A stretch of 64,000 bases of DNA from NCBI GenBank assembly GCA_963575645.1, contig OY754464.1, forward strand, positions 67,926,948 to 67,990,947. The letters run 5' to 3'. The notes beneath the pieces are model-generated. The model had not been told where the DNA came from, searched no databases, and saw only the letters and a program-made list of their open reading frames with translations. Shown one piece after another: positions 54,231-63,660 of the stretch; within the stretch, counting starts at the first letter, position 1; the number at the start of each line of letters is the position of its first letter. Source of the DNA: Xanthostigma xanthostigma (Eukaryota; Arthropoda; Insecta; Raphidioptera; Raphidiidae). Both the position numbers and the translations under genes were made by a program.

Positions 54231-54920
54231 AAAGAAGTTTGACCCTGCAGGCTATCCCTGAAATATCCCGCTATTTTCGAGTTCAAAACGCTTAAAAATA
54301 TATTAAAAATAGCAAGAAGTTTATTTTTTAGCTCTTCGAGCTCAAAAAAAAACACACATTTTCGTTGACGATATCTCGTGGACAAATGAACTGATTTTGA
54401 TGCGGTTTGCGGCAATCGACGCAGTTTTTTTACCCTTAGAAAGTAATTTATTACAAAAAAATCGGTCTGATAAGAATTTTACGAGTAATTTAAAAAAAAT
54501 AATTATTCGTTCACAATATCTCGTAATAACGTGCAAACTACGTATTGCAAAGCCACTAAGAAGTGGAAAAAAAACTTTGTTATTTAAAATATGAACCTCT
54601 TTCAAAAAGTCTCTAAAAATCGAAAAATGATTTTTTTTGGTCGGCGCCAATTTAATGAAAATATGTAGGTGCATAAAAACTTATTGTAACTAAATTGGCG
54701 CGGACCTCAAAACATTATTATTTTCGCTATTAAATGACTTTTATGGCGGTTCTGTGTTTAAAACTTTAAGCTTCCGTTAAGTAGAATTATTTTTTAATGA
54801 GCTACAGCAAAACCAACGGTTTCCGAACACTTAGGTTTTGTTGTCTAACGTTTCTATATTTAATATTAACTGAGAAGAATGCCATAAAGAAAGGACTGCA
54901 TTTATTACCTACCTATTATA
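54231..54920. other. Unassigned stretch
   Basis: Sequence such as GACGATATCTCGTGGACAAA and CTGATTTTGATGCGGTTTGC suggests an old retroelement tail. Minus-strand frame of 110 codons (54342-54674) with no recognised domain. Confidence 0.35.
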
Positions 54921-55071
54921 GGTACCTTACCTACATAATATGTTCCACGTCTTGTAAAAATTAATCAAAGCATGCCGAACTAGTTTACTTCTGACAGATC
55001 CATAAAACAAAAGAGCAGCTGATTTTTTTTTATTTTAAAAATATTTACGAAACTATAAAATTTAGAAAAAA
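54921..55071 (-). repeat. ACCATTCCAAC-family fragment, reverse strand
   Basis: TAATATGTTCCACGTCTTG, AATTAATCAAAGCATGCCGA and CAAAAGAGCAGCTGATTTTT are the reverse complement of 38050-38150. It ends at an A-run where family A begins. Confidence 0.75.
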
Positions 55072-55074
55072 AAA

Positions 55075-55476
55075 TTGGTTGTCTGTAAAGTCGGTTTATG
55101 GACGATAATTTTACGTGATAACGTATTCCGCTCGAATATCATATTTAATAATACATAACCTAAATTTTAGTAGCTGTCAAACTACATTTTTACCGACTAA
55201 TAATTTGATCAACCAAAGCAAAATACATATTTTTAAGCAATTATAAAAGACATTTAAAAGAATGTATATATATTATATATTTGTTAACAAACCGTCTGGC
55301 CATCTGTCAGATGTAGCTTTCGCTGGAGCAGCCGAAAAAAATGTTGAACGCACACTACTCTCTGACGTCACGCGAGAAGAGAGAGACTCGCTTATATCGC
55401 GCTCTCGCTTTCGGAACGTTACTCTTTTTCGTACGTGCAGCCGATGTTTCATCAATTTATAAGACGTTATCACGTC
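55075..55476 (+). mobile_element. Family A copy, 402 bp
   Basis: TTGGTTGTCTGTAAAGTCGG to AAGACGTTATCACGTC. Has a longer interior than the 18986 copy, with TCTGACGTCACGCGAGAAG and CGCTCTCGCTTTCGGAACG. It lies at the broken edge of an ACCATTCCAAC fragment. Confidence 0.8.
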
Positions 55477-55861
55477 AAAAATTTTGAAGCCAAAGTATAG
55501 GATAAAGTTTGCAACTATAAGCACTAACAACATAGTAAGTGACTGCAATCGACCGGTTACCGGTTATGCATTTATATATGCATTTAACCAAGCGAGGATC
55601 AAATGAAAATTGCATTGCACTGACATGTGTTTTCAAGACGCTAAAGTATCTTCGAGCTAACAGTCCAATATATTTATATTTTTATAGAATATGCGGTACT
55701 TTGAAGTTTAAAATCGTGTTTCTCTTTTAATAACACGTGAAGAGACCCAATTTTTAACCAGTTTAGGATTTTTGTTGCAAGCAAAAAATTCCAGCCAAAT
55801 GGGCGACAGGACTGTAATACAACTTCAAACATAGACATCCTAACCTAATATATTAAATGCG
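55477..55861. other. Mostly unassigned; ACCATTCCAAC tail fragment at the end
   Basis: 55782-55845 reads AAAAATTCCAGCCAAATGGG and CGACAGGAC, the reverse complement of the family tail near 38275-38310. The 91-codon minus frame before it is a shadow of the family A copy. Confidence 0.5.
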
Positions 55862-55986
55862 ATTGTGAGTTTGTTTGTTTATTACGCTTTCACGCATAAA
55901 CCGCTGAACAGATTTCGATAAAGTTTGGCAAGGAGATAGATTGCATGCCGAGGAAGGACTTAGGGTACTTTTTGTGTAAAAAAAAA

Positions 55987-56661
55987 TTGGTTGTCTGTAA
56001 AGTCGGTTTACGGATGATAGTTTTACGTGATAACGTATTCCGTAATACATACCCTAAACCTCCCAAAATTTGGTTTCAATCCGCGTATCCTTGGTGTCGG
56101 AATGATAAGAAATGTCAAAAGTGACGTTTGCAACTGTCAAAGTATTATGTTCTAATAATAATTAGTTATTCCAATAGTTAACTTAAAAGGCGTTGCATTT
56201 CACAAAATACTAATGTCAAAAAATTGAATTAAACATTAGAAATGCAGCTGTTTTCATGTTAAGACAAGACATACGTTATTTTCTAATTTCCATGTACGGC
56301 AAACAAAGACGACCGACCGCGTCGCGCCATGCATTAGACAACATTGCATTTATACAGCTATTTTTCTATATAAATTTGTATAAAAAAAACTGTTTAGGCA
56401 AATTCTGTTATACGAAATCTATGTAAAATGTTCTCCTCTTTCGTTTAAGACTGGTTTCAAACCGATCTGATTTAAATTGAGCGAGAAATTAGCAAAAAGC
56501 ACGCACAGGGTCAGGCGGAACGTTACGCGTTACGAACGTTAGGAACGTTACGCGTTAGGAACGTTACGCGTTTGGAACGTTACACTTTTTCGTGCATGCA
56601 GCCGGTGTTTTATCAATTTATAAGATTGGTGATTCATCAATTTATAAGACGTTATCACGTC
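55987..56661 (+). mobile_element. Family A copy, 675 bp, nested
   Basis: Begins TTGGTTGTCTG and ends GACGTTATCACGTC. Bounded by A-runs that correspond to a single A-run in the uninterrupted repeat at 2797-2804, so the target duplication is A-rich. Longest complete copy, without a coding frame. Contains a GGAACGTTACGCGTT array at 56515-56582. Confidence 0.85.
56515..56582. repeat. AACGTT minisatellite inside family A
   Basis: Four to five units of the form AGGAACGTTACGCGTT. Other family A copies carry only one or two GGAACGTTAGGAACGTTAC units at this place. AACGTT and ACGCGT are self-complementary. Confidence 0.8.
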
Positions 56662-56850
56662 AAAAAAATCGTGAAGGAAGTGATATTGTAGGGGATGAAA
56701 GTTTGTATGGGGAACCCATCATTTCTCAAGTTAGGGACATGAAAATTCATATTTAGGCTTTTGATAAGAAATAAAAGATTAGGTATTTCAGCATTTCTGC
56801 AAAATCATCCCTCAAAAGTGTAAAATAGGGGATGATTTTAAAATTTAAAA

Positions 56851-57230
56851 AAATGTAATATACAGGGTGTATTACAGGGTGGCCACATATGAGAATGGGT
56901 ACCATGGTAACGCTGTCTAACCATTATTTAATAACAATAATATGCTAATAATGAATAATTAGAAAAGTAAGTTAAAATAAATTCTTCAATATTAAATTAA
57001 TTTAATTAAAATTTCGAAAAGTGAATTCTGACCTAAATCAGTACCATTCCCCATTGTGGGGCTGGAATAGTCAAAAATAGTCCTTTATTGTGAGTAAAAT
57101 CATTTTTTGTACAAATTCGACCGTGAATTTGACGGGAAGAACCGACACTGTATGTTGAAGTAACATTTTTTCAAGGAAAACTTCCTTAAGCTATTGGTAT
57201 TAACAAAACACTTTCAACAGTAGCGTGTCT
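56851..57230. other. Mostly unassigned; two short element ends
   Basis: TACAGGGTGTATTACAGGGT at 56871-56891 looks like two CAGGGTG-type tips. 57015-57073 is a reverse-strand head of the ACCATTCCAAC family (ACCTAAATCAGTACCATTCC). Confidence 0.5.
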
Positions 57231-57232
57231 TA

Positions 57233-58031
57233 CAGACTTACTTTTAAGTTGATTCTTTTTTTTAACAGCGTGTTGCAATCAAACAGACGAACAAATATTT
57301 TAAGTAACGTTTTTATCAAATCTCAAAAATGAAAGAGAAACAGACTTTCAAAATTTTATTAAATTTTGAGGTCAGTCCTGGCGTTATGTTATGTCACTAT
57401 GGAAATATGTTATGTCATTATCAAGTATTCACAGAAATTGTTCGAAGCTGTTCCCGTTTTGTTGGACACAAAAATGCGTGCGTCGTAGCCATGCTTCTGT
57501 ACATGCTTGTAGTAGCGACAAGGGCCTTCCGCGAATTATTTGGGATGCATTTCCAATTCGTGCTATCATTTATTTGTCTGTGGTAACCGAGCTTTCGAAA
57601 CAATCAAATAAAATTAAAAAAAGTAATTAAAAGGTCTTTCTCTCTTATTTTTGAGTTTTTTGGGATGCATTTCCAATTCGTGCTATCATTTATTTGTCTG
57701 TGGTAACCGAGCTTTCGAAACAATCAAATAAAATTAAAAAAAATAATTAATAGGTCTTTCTCTCTTATTTTTGAGTTTTGATGAAAAAGTTACTTAAAAT
57801 ATTTTTTCGTTTTATAGTAGCGATAAAGGCCTTCCGCGAATTATTGTAAATGCACTTCCGTTTGATGCTATCATTTCTTCGCGTGTGTTAACCGGGCTTT
57901 TGAGTTAATTAAATTTTGTTTTTCTCTTATTTTTGAGTTTTGATAAAAAAGCTACTTGAAATATTTGTTCGTCTATTTGATTTCTACACGCTGTCAAAAA
58001 ATAAGAATCAAATTAAAAATCACTATGTCTG
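57233..58031 (+). mobile_element. CAGACTTA TA-family element, copy 2, with internal duplication
   Basis: The left end CAGACTTACTTTTAAGTTG and the right end (TTAAAAATCACTATGTCTG) are inverted and flanked by TA at 57231-57232 and 58032-58033. Terminal repeats share CAGACGAACAAATATTTTAAG and its partner. The interior matches copy 1 at 44298, plus duplications. The 85-codon frame at 57329-57586 is probably incidental: its sequence is the reverse of the non-coding interior of copy 1. Confidence 0.85.
57539..57778 (+). repeat. Nearly identical 120-bp tandem duplication
   Basis: TTGGGATGCATTTCCAATTC recurs exactly 120 bases later, and only two or three differences are visible across the unit. A third, diverged partial unit lies at 57815-57915 (GGCCTTCCGCGAATTATTG). 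Confidence 0.9.
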
Positions 58032-58033
58032 TA

Positions 58034-58430
58034 TATGCAGTTAAATGAGCATCTAAAAATATTCTCGGCTCATTTAAAACGGAGTATCTACCACAAACAA
58101 GACATTTAGGAAGTGTTTGCACGCCACTGATTTCCGGGCGTAAGGCTCGACGCAAACTTATACCAATTCTCATGTTTAATACTAATTTATATGCAGTCAG
58201 TTTTTGTGACGATTGTTTGTCTTGATGGATTGCCGCGAACATGCGCGCATCTTACACGCACACAAACAAGTTATACGCACGACCGCTGCTCTTTAAAAAT
58301 AGATTTACTGTGCGTGTTTGCGGAGAATCATATTTGTAATAAAACATTGTTTAAAGCGCTTAAAACATGCTTTTACTTAGCGATGTGCACCGCACATATG
58401 CAAGAGTATGATATTATATACTTTTACTAG
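58034..58430. other. Unassigned stretch
   Basis: No element ends or motifs; frames of about 80 codons on both strands are unconvincing. Confidence 0.45.
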
Positions 58431-59240
58431 CGGTCCGGTCCGGCTTGGCCCGGATTTGTGGATTACCTATTAAACATTGACATTATTATGAGTATCGGAC
58501 TTTTTTTATAGAATTTTAACGGACTCGGTAAAACAATGATACACAACAAACTAAACACATGCGTTGTTTTTACGTCGTATTGTTTGTCTATGAATTGCAT
58601 GTGACGTGGAATTAATTGTAGCTATCCGATTTGTTGTTAAACTAATAGCTTTGAACAAATTTCTAACAGACATCGCTATTTGGTACTAAATCAAGAACCT
58701 AGCTTCCTATGCCTGCTGTGTTTCGAAACGGACCGTTTTCTGGTGCACGCGAGATGGCGTTGCTATCACTACCTGGGAAAACTTCGGTTCTTTCCACCTG
58801 TGTGCATTACCCAGTAGCTGACGCCATATTGTTTCATGCTACAGATATCGGTCCACCGCTACGCTCGAGCTGGTTCTCCTTATTATGACTACGTGGTTTA
58901 CATTGTCAGAGAAGAGAGACTGTGTAGAAGTTTATTTCTAATGGAATAGTGTGGCCGGACATTTTAGTTTGTCGTATTTCTGTTAGATGACAGAACGATT
59001 GAGGTTTAGTGTCGGTGTACAGATGTCGCTATTGTTTCATATGTAAATTAGCTCAGAAGCAAACAAATAGGTTTTTTTGAGAAAATACCGTAATTTTGTA
59101 CAAAAAATTTAATTAAAACTAGCTTATAGCCTAAGTTGCACCATGCAAGACACATTTAAAAAATTTCATTAAAATCTGTTCAGTGGTTTCGGAGATTAGC
59201 GAGGTCAAAATTGTGACACGGGAATTTTATATATATAGAT
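58431..59240 (+). repeat. Retroposon-like repeat starting CTAGCGGTCCGGTCCGG
   Basis: Starts with a variant of the CGGTCCCG tip and ends GTGACACGGGAATTTTATAT. Its last 230 bases parallel 48760-49005 (ACCGTAATTTTGTACAAAA, GCACCATGCAAGACACATTT, GGTTTCGGAGATTAGCG). The middle (58690-59000) is unique in the window. Confidence 0.6.
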
Positions 59241-59544
59241 GTAGATTAACTGTATTTGTAAGTTGCTTATGTGACATGTGTAAGCGTTTAAAATATGCTT
59301 TTGTTGAGAAATAATATATCTTAGGTATCTAATAATATTATTACGGCTGTACGTGTTCTCAAAAATGGGATAAAAGCAGACTATTGTCGCGTAGAGTAGA
59401 AAAAAATTAGTCAAATGATAAACAATTTAATTTGGGCGCCCGATATGCACGAATAAAGCCGGAAGAAATAGCTAGTACAAAAATGATTCGGAATGACGTC
59501 TAGAAAAATTGTTTAAAATATTTTATTTGCACATAAATTGCAGA
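59241..59544. other. Unassigned stretch
   Basis: AT-rich, nothing recognised. Confidence 0.5.
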
Positions 59545-59790
59545 AAGAAAAGGCATTTAATTTTCCGTTGATATTTCAAAAACTATAAGCTATAGCCGAA
59601 ATCGGAAAAAAGATTCGTAAAGAGGAGGAAATTTCCAATGAAAAAGTTCCATCTCCCGGGACTCTATCTCTATTATTTATAGTTTTAATTTAACCTTGAA
59701 AATAGGGTTTCATGCGGCCGTTACAGCTGGAATGCACAGCCCTGTTGAGGAGTACAACACATAAAATATTTCTTTTATAGTATTGCTAAA
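59545..59790 (-). repeat. Dispersed repeat paired with 160-400
   Basis: Reverse complement of 160-400: TATCTCTATTATTTATAGTT, GCGGCCGTTACAGC and GAGTACAACACATAAAATA. No family A copy abuts this one. Confidence 0.65.
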
Positions 59791-60045
59791 TATTAATTTA
59801 AAATTTTGAGTAAATTATGGTGTCATCGTAACACTTGAAAGAATAAAGTTCCGTTGAAAAAAGTTCTTTAAATTTATTTTTATAAAAGTGACGCTATTGT
59901 TATTTTTTTTTTTTTGAAAAACGCCTTCATTGACGACAGAAAAACATGTTTAAATAATTGGCCTATAAATTTTTTGCTTCGTGGAGCCCTTTTTACATAT
60001 AATATACTTAACAATATTACGTCATATAAATATTTAAAAGTTAAA
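59791..60045. other. Unassigned gap
   Basis: AT-rich, with a 13-base T run near 59910. Nothing recognised. Confidence 0.5.
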
Positions 60046-60575
60046 GGTAGTACGAGCACCAAGGCAATTTTAAATAAAAGGCTTGATTTTTTTTATATGA
60101 AGTTGAACTAAGTCTAAACCAATTCTGAAAATTTTAGGGGGGGTTGCCCGATTATTTAAATAAATCAATGACTTCAAAAGTAGGCATATTTAACATTGGC
60201 TTTATGGTAAAACGGTAGATGGATGATATGTTTTCATTGATTTCTCCAAAACTAGTCTGTGGAAATTAAAAAAAAAATTATTTAAATTAAAGTTAAAACC
60301 TATTAATAAATTATTGAAAACAAAAAAACCCGTTGTGCCCGACGAATTAAAAAGATATTTAATTAAAAAGTTTAAATATCTTTTTAATTAGTCGGGCACA
60401 ACGGGTTTTTTTTGTTTTCAATAATTTATTAAGGTTTTAACTTTAATTTAAATAGTTTTTTTTTTTAATTTCCACCGACTAGTTTTGGAGAAATCAATGA
60501 AAGCATATCATCCATCTACCGAAATATAAAAAAATCAAGCCGTTTATTTAAAGTTGCCTTGGTGCTCGTACTACC
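60046..60575. mobile_element. Asymmetric fold-back element, 530 bp
   Basis: Outer arms GGTAGTACGAGCACCAAGGC (60046) and GCCTTGGTGCTCGTACTACC (ending 60575) pair. The inner arms from about 60208 pair with the segment before 60530, closing near 60360 on AT sequence beside CCCGTTGTGCCCGACGAATT/AATTAGTCGGGCACAACGGG. Segment 60095-60207 has no partner, so the right arm lost it or the left arm gained it. Confidence 0.85.
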
Positions 60576-60608
60576 AACAAAAAATGATACATGTGTCATT
60601 TTTTGTTA
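60576..60608. repeat. Perfect small palindrome abutting the fold-back
   Basis: AACAAAAAATGACACATG-type stem: AACAAAAAATGA and TCATTTTTTGTT around TACATGTG. Sits exactly at the outer end of the preceding element. Confidence 0.7.
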
Positions 60609-61690
60609 ACTTTAAAAAAAAATTCAGTTATATACATAATATATTCCAATTATTTAACAGCATAGTCTCTAATATTGGTGAAAAGTTAATTTTAAAATAC
60701 ATCTTGAGAATGTTTCGATTTTAGACAAAACAAAAATTTCCCTAGATTTTATTCTCTAAAATTATTCCTGTTTTCAATGGGAAAATTTTCTTGAGAATTA
60801 AAAAGCAATCTTATTACCTGTTGAACATTCTTCTGACGTAGGTACCTGGATGTACCTATGCATTGGTTTGTGCTATCTACAAACTACGACAGTGGTGCCC
60901 AACCTTTAGCATGGACTGAGCCAATTAAGTATTTAAATTGTTTTGGGGAGCAACAATAATAATAATTTTGAAGTTTTGAAGCGAAAATATTCATTAAATT
61001 ATACGTGTTTGATTTTTTCTTTAATCAACCATTATTAAAGGTCGTGAAAATGGGAATTAGTCTTTTTCCAAACGTAAAATCGAAGCATTTCAGAAATTCA
61101 TACTTTTTAAACTATAAAGAAATATAATTTCGACGGTTTTAAATAAGCTACCCGATCAGAGTGAGAGCGGATTTTATATAAAAAAGTTTAATTGAGCCAA
61201 ATATATCGTCTATACAACGCGGACGGTCGCTAAGAAAATAATATTTCGGTGATGGATACCTACTTTAATTTAACGACTTAATCACTTAATGATCAACCTT
61301 ATTTTGGAATTTATGAAATTACTTATTTTGATTTTGTGACCTGTCTTGTTTTATTTTATTAATGACCATTGTCTCGAGGATTCTGATTGGTTTTCACGGA
61401 GGTACCTGAGAAAAGTAACATGACTTGGAGACTGAAAATCGAAGACATGGCATTGTAATTTGTGAAGTCAGAAAGTGAACACGACTGATTCTCGAGACTA
61501 TTGTTACGGATTTAATATACATTCTTAGATATTTGGAAGTTTATCGTTGGACGAATTAATGTGAAATATATTGTCAAGTGAACAAATCATTAATAGTAAC
61601 TCAAGTGTAGCTCAGTATAGTGAATATTTTTTACCTTCTGTGTAAGTTAGACCATATCTTGTAAACTCTGTGATAAAAGTCTGATTAAAT
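60609..61690. other. Unassigned stretch upstream of the gag frame
   Basis: CAGTGGTGCCCAACC at about 60889 looks like a lone hAT tip without a partner. The last 350 bases before gag may be its leader or a decayed long terminal repeat, but I find no matching sequence downstream and no primer-binding site. Confidence 0.4.
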
Positions 61691-62617
61691 ATGAGTAACG
61701 CCGAGAATCAAATTTCTGACACTTCAGCTAAATCGTGTCCTCCGACACCAGAAGTGAAATCTACGCCAGGTGCGACAATGCAAGACCAATTAAAGGAATT
61801 GATGCAGTGCATAGCAACCTTTGCTCAAAGTTCACAAACTTCAGAGCGAAATATAGCGTTGCCACGATTTAACCCCGATGAACCAGGAGCCGACCCGGTA
61901 GCGTGGTGCTCAGTTGTTGATATCTGTCTGGCAGAACATCCATTACAAGGCGGTGCTCTAATTTCTGCAATGTGTTTTGCTTTGGATGGCTCGGCGTCGA
62001 ATTGGCTACCCCAAGCCGTTTCTCCCGGCATAACTTGGCCACAATTCCGAGATCTTTTTACATTAAGGTTTGGAGGCAATGAGAGTCCCGCATCATCATT
62101 TATGAAAATACTGGACGATGCTCCGAAGAAAGAAGAAAGTACTGCGGCGTTTGGTGTTCGAATTCGTTCAGCTCTTATGGCGAGATGGAAATCGTTATCG
62201 GTGGACGAAATCGTCAACGCCGTTTCACTTGGTCTCATGGCTCAGCGCGACAGCGAAGTGGAATACCTGGCGTTGACCGGTGTTGTTAAAACGGAAACAC
62301 AATTTTTACGTGAGATACAAGCGTTCTCGTCTAGGAAGAGACCAGCGACCTCCCAAGAACCGACGTCTAAATCAAAAAAATTAAAATCTTCGCTTATAAA
62401 ATGCCATTTTTGCGGTCAACTAGGACACAAAAAGGCAGACTGTCGTAAAAAGGCTGCAAGGGACAGTCAAGCTGGCAATACTCTTAAACCATCGTTGCCG
62501 AAGATGATTGTTTGTCACAAGTGTAAAGAAATTGGACATATCGCATCGAGATGCACTTCACCAACCCTTAGCAGCAGTAGTGACGGTATGCGTTTAACCG
62601 ATATATTCGAATTTTAG
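61691..62617 (+). CDS. Retrotransposon Gag protein, probably Ty3/Gypsy-like, truncated
   Basis: Encodes 308 residues resembling the capsid and nucleocapsid protein of an LTR retrotransposon, which packages element RNA in cytoplasmic particles. Residues 1-55 are a polar leader. Residues 58-215 look like a retrotransposon gag domain: RFNPDEPGADPVAWC, then ALDGSASNWLPQ and WPQFRDLFTLRFGG. A basic linker (215-235) leads to two zinc knuckles, C238-C241-H246-C251 and C275-C278-H283-C288, both canonical C-x2-C-x4-H-x4-C. The start ATG (TTAAATATGAG) is the first in frame. No protease, reverse transcriptase or integrase follows, and no long terminal repeats are seen. The last residues and the TAG stop fall in a foreign repeat. 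It could be a dead fragment or a captured gag. Family assignment is from motif recall. Confidence 0.88.
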   Translation: MSNAENQISDTSAKSCPPTPEVKSTPGATMQDQLKELMQCIATFAQSSQTSERNIALPRFNPDEPGADPVAWCSVVDICLAEHPLQGGALISAMCFALDGSASNWLPQAVSPGITWPQFRDLFTLRFGGNESPASSFMKILDDAPKKEESTAAFGVRIRSALMARWKSLSVDEIVNAVSLGLMAQRDSEVEYLALTGVVKTETQFLREIQAFSSRKRPATSQEPTSKSKKLKSSLIKCHFCGQLGHKKADCRKKAARDSQAGNTLKPSLPKMIVCHKCKEIGHIASRCTSPTLSSSSDGMRLTDIFEF

Positions 62618-62850
62618 ATTATCTCCCCGGGGCAGGTACAGGAGGGGTTTTTGAAAAAAAAAAAACATGTTTACTTTCGTATGTTAATATAGGAAACTCA
62701 AACTTTGTACACTTTCGAACGCGGGCAGAACCTAACGATACCAGATTTTCGATTTGTCTCCCCGCGGAAAGAAACAAAAATATGTTAACTTCTACATTAT
62801 AATATGTAAAAAATATGTTAATTTGAATTCTTGAACTTTGATTTTGCGTC
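62600..62850 (+). repeat. Two diverged tandem units fused to the gag 3' end
   Basis: CGAATTTTAGATTATCTCCC, TGTACACTTTCGAACGC, GGGCAGAACCTAACGATACC and TCGATTTGTCTCCCCGCGG match the 143-bp family at 42900-43365. The first unit begins at about codon 303 of gag and supplies TTTTAG. Confidence 0.7.
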
Positions 62851-63149
62851 TGGTAATTAGTCAATAATATTAACTGTTCTTTTTTTTTGTTTTAGGTGAG
62901 TTGATTTCTGCAAAAATGGAATCCATTTAAGCACTGAATAAGTGAGTACTAAGTATAGTGAAAAACTTAAAATTAATTTTTAATTGTTCTTAATTTAAAA
63001 ATATTCTTTTTTGAAATCGGGAAGGAAACTTCTCCTACTTCTCTTGTGAACATACACAAGTATAAAATAACATGTTACAAATAAAATTTGTTATTATAAA
63101 ATTTATAAATATATTTCTGTAAAATGTTGTCTTTTTTAGTGTACCTATT
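62851..63149. other. Unassigned gap with an acceptor-like site
   Basis: CTTTTTTTTTGTTTTAGGTGAG at 62879-62900 resembles a splice acceptor next to a donor. No frame links to it. AT-rich otherwise. Confidence 0.4.
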
Positions 63150-63660
63150 TTTGTTTGAGGTTAGGATTTTTTAAGATAGTGAATTCAATGGATATTCCTA
63201 TATCTAAAATCTCGCTAAACATATGTGTAGCTAAAAATCTTTTTTGTTTAATTGACCATGCGCCCATGGTCACTTTTTCTTAGTGACCTTTAAACCATAG
63301 TTTCTCAACCGGTGGTCCGCGCAGATTTTTAGGTGGTCTGCGAAGATTTTTGGGGTTGTTGTATTTTACGGATTTTTAAATTATATTTTTTTGTTACTGT
63401 TTTAATATAGTACTTAAATATTGTTATATCAGCATACGGTGTTGCAAAATTAATCGTTTTGAATAAAAAATCAATCATATAAATGTTTATTATTTTATTT
63501 CAATGTTAATGGTCCGCACAACATTTTTTAATTTTTAGGATGTCCGCGTATGTAAAAAGCTTGAGAAACTATGCTTAAACTATAAAACAAAACCACTTTC
63601 GATCAATTTAACCGAGAATCAAGTCCCATAAAGTTTGTGCGAGGTCTTTTATGTTTCACA
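63150..63660 (+). repeat. Partial copy of the GTCCATGGGCGCATAG element, split by a hAT
   Basis: TTAGGATTTTTTAAGATAGTG, AAATCTCGCTAAACATATG, ATGCGCCCATGG and TTCTTAGTGACCTTTAAAC match 12370-12510. After 63573 it resumes with TTTCGATCAATTTAACCGAG and AATCAAGTCCCATAAAG. Only the right half of the element is present. Confidence 0.78.
63296..63573. mobile_element. Non-autonomous hAT element, nested
   Basis: CATAGTTTCTCAACCGGTGG at the left and TTGAGAAACTATG at the right. Flanked by CTTTAAAC (63288-63295) and CTTAAAC (63574-63580), an 8-bp duplication with one base lost. The uninterrupted copy at 12505 confirms the site. Same end type as the element at 703-1026, but the interior differs (GGTGGTCTGCGAAGATTTTT). 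Confidence 0.85.

Larger units (their letters stand above)
55862..56850 (+). repeat. Dispersed copy of the 218-bp repeat, split by family A
   Basis: 55862-55985 gives TTGTTTGTTTATTACGC, AACCGCTGAACAGATTTCG and GAGGAAGGACTTAGGGTAC. 56662-56850 continues with GTGAAGGAAGTG, CCCATCATTTCTCAAGTTAG and the extension. Removing 55987-56661 restores the arrangement seen at 2710-2970. Confidence 0.88.

Noticed and set aside
57329-57586. 85-codon frame in the CAGACTTA element
   Set aside because: The opposite-orientation sister copy at 44298 does not preserve a comparable frame, so it is not a transposase.
60889-61220. A second complete hAT element starting CAGTGGTGCCCAACC
   Set aside because: No matching right end or 8-bp duplication could be found.
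61240-61690. 5' long terminal repeat of the gag element
   Set aside because: No downstream partner, TG...CA boundaries or primer-binding site were found.
61825-62238. 137-codon minus-strand frame
   Set aside because: It is the antisense shadow of the gag frame and has no independent motif.
62879-62900. Splice acceptor and donor pair downstream of gag
   Set aside because: TTTTTTTTTGTTTTAGGTGAG looks plausible, but T-runs ending in AG are common here and no adjoining frame supports an exon.
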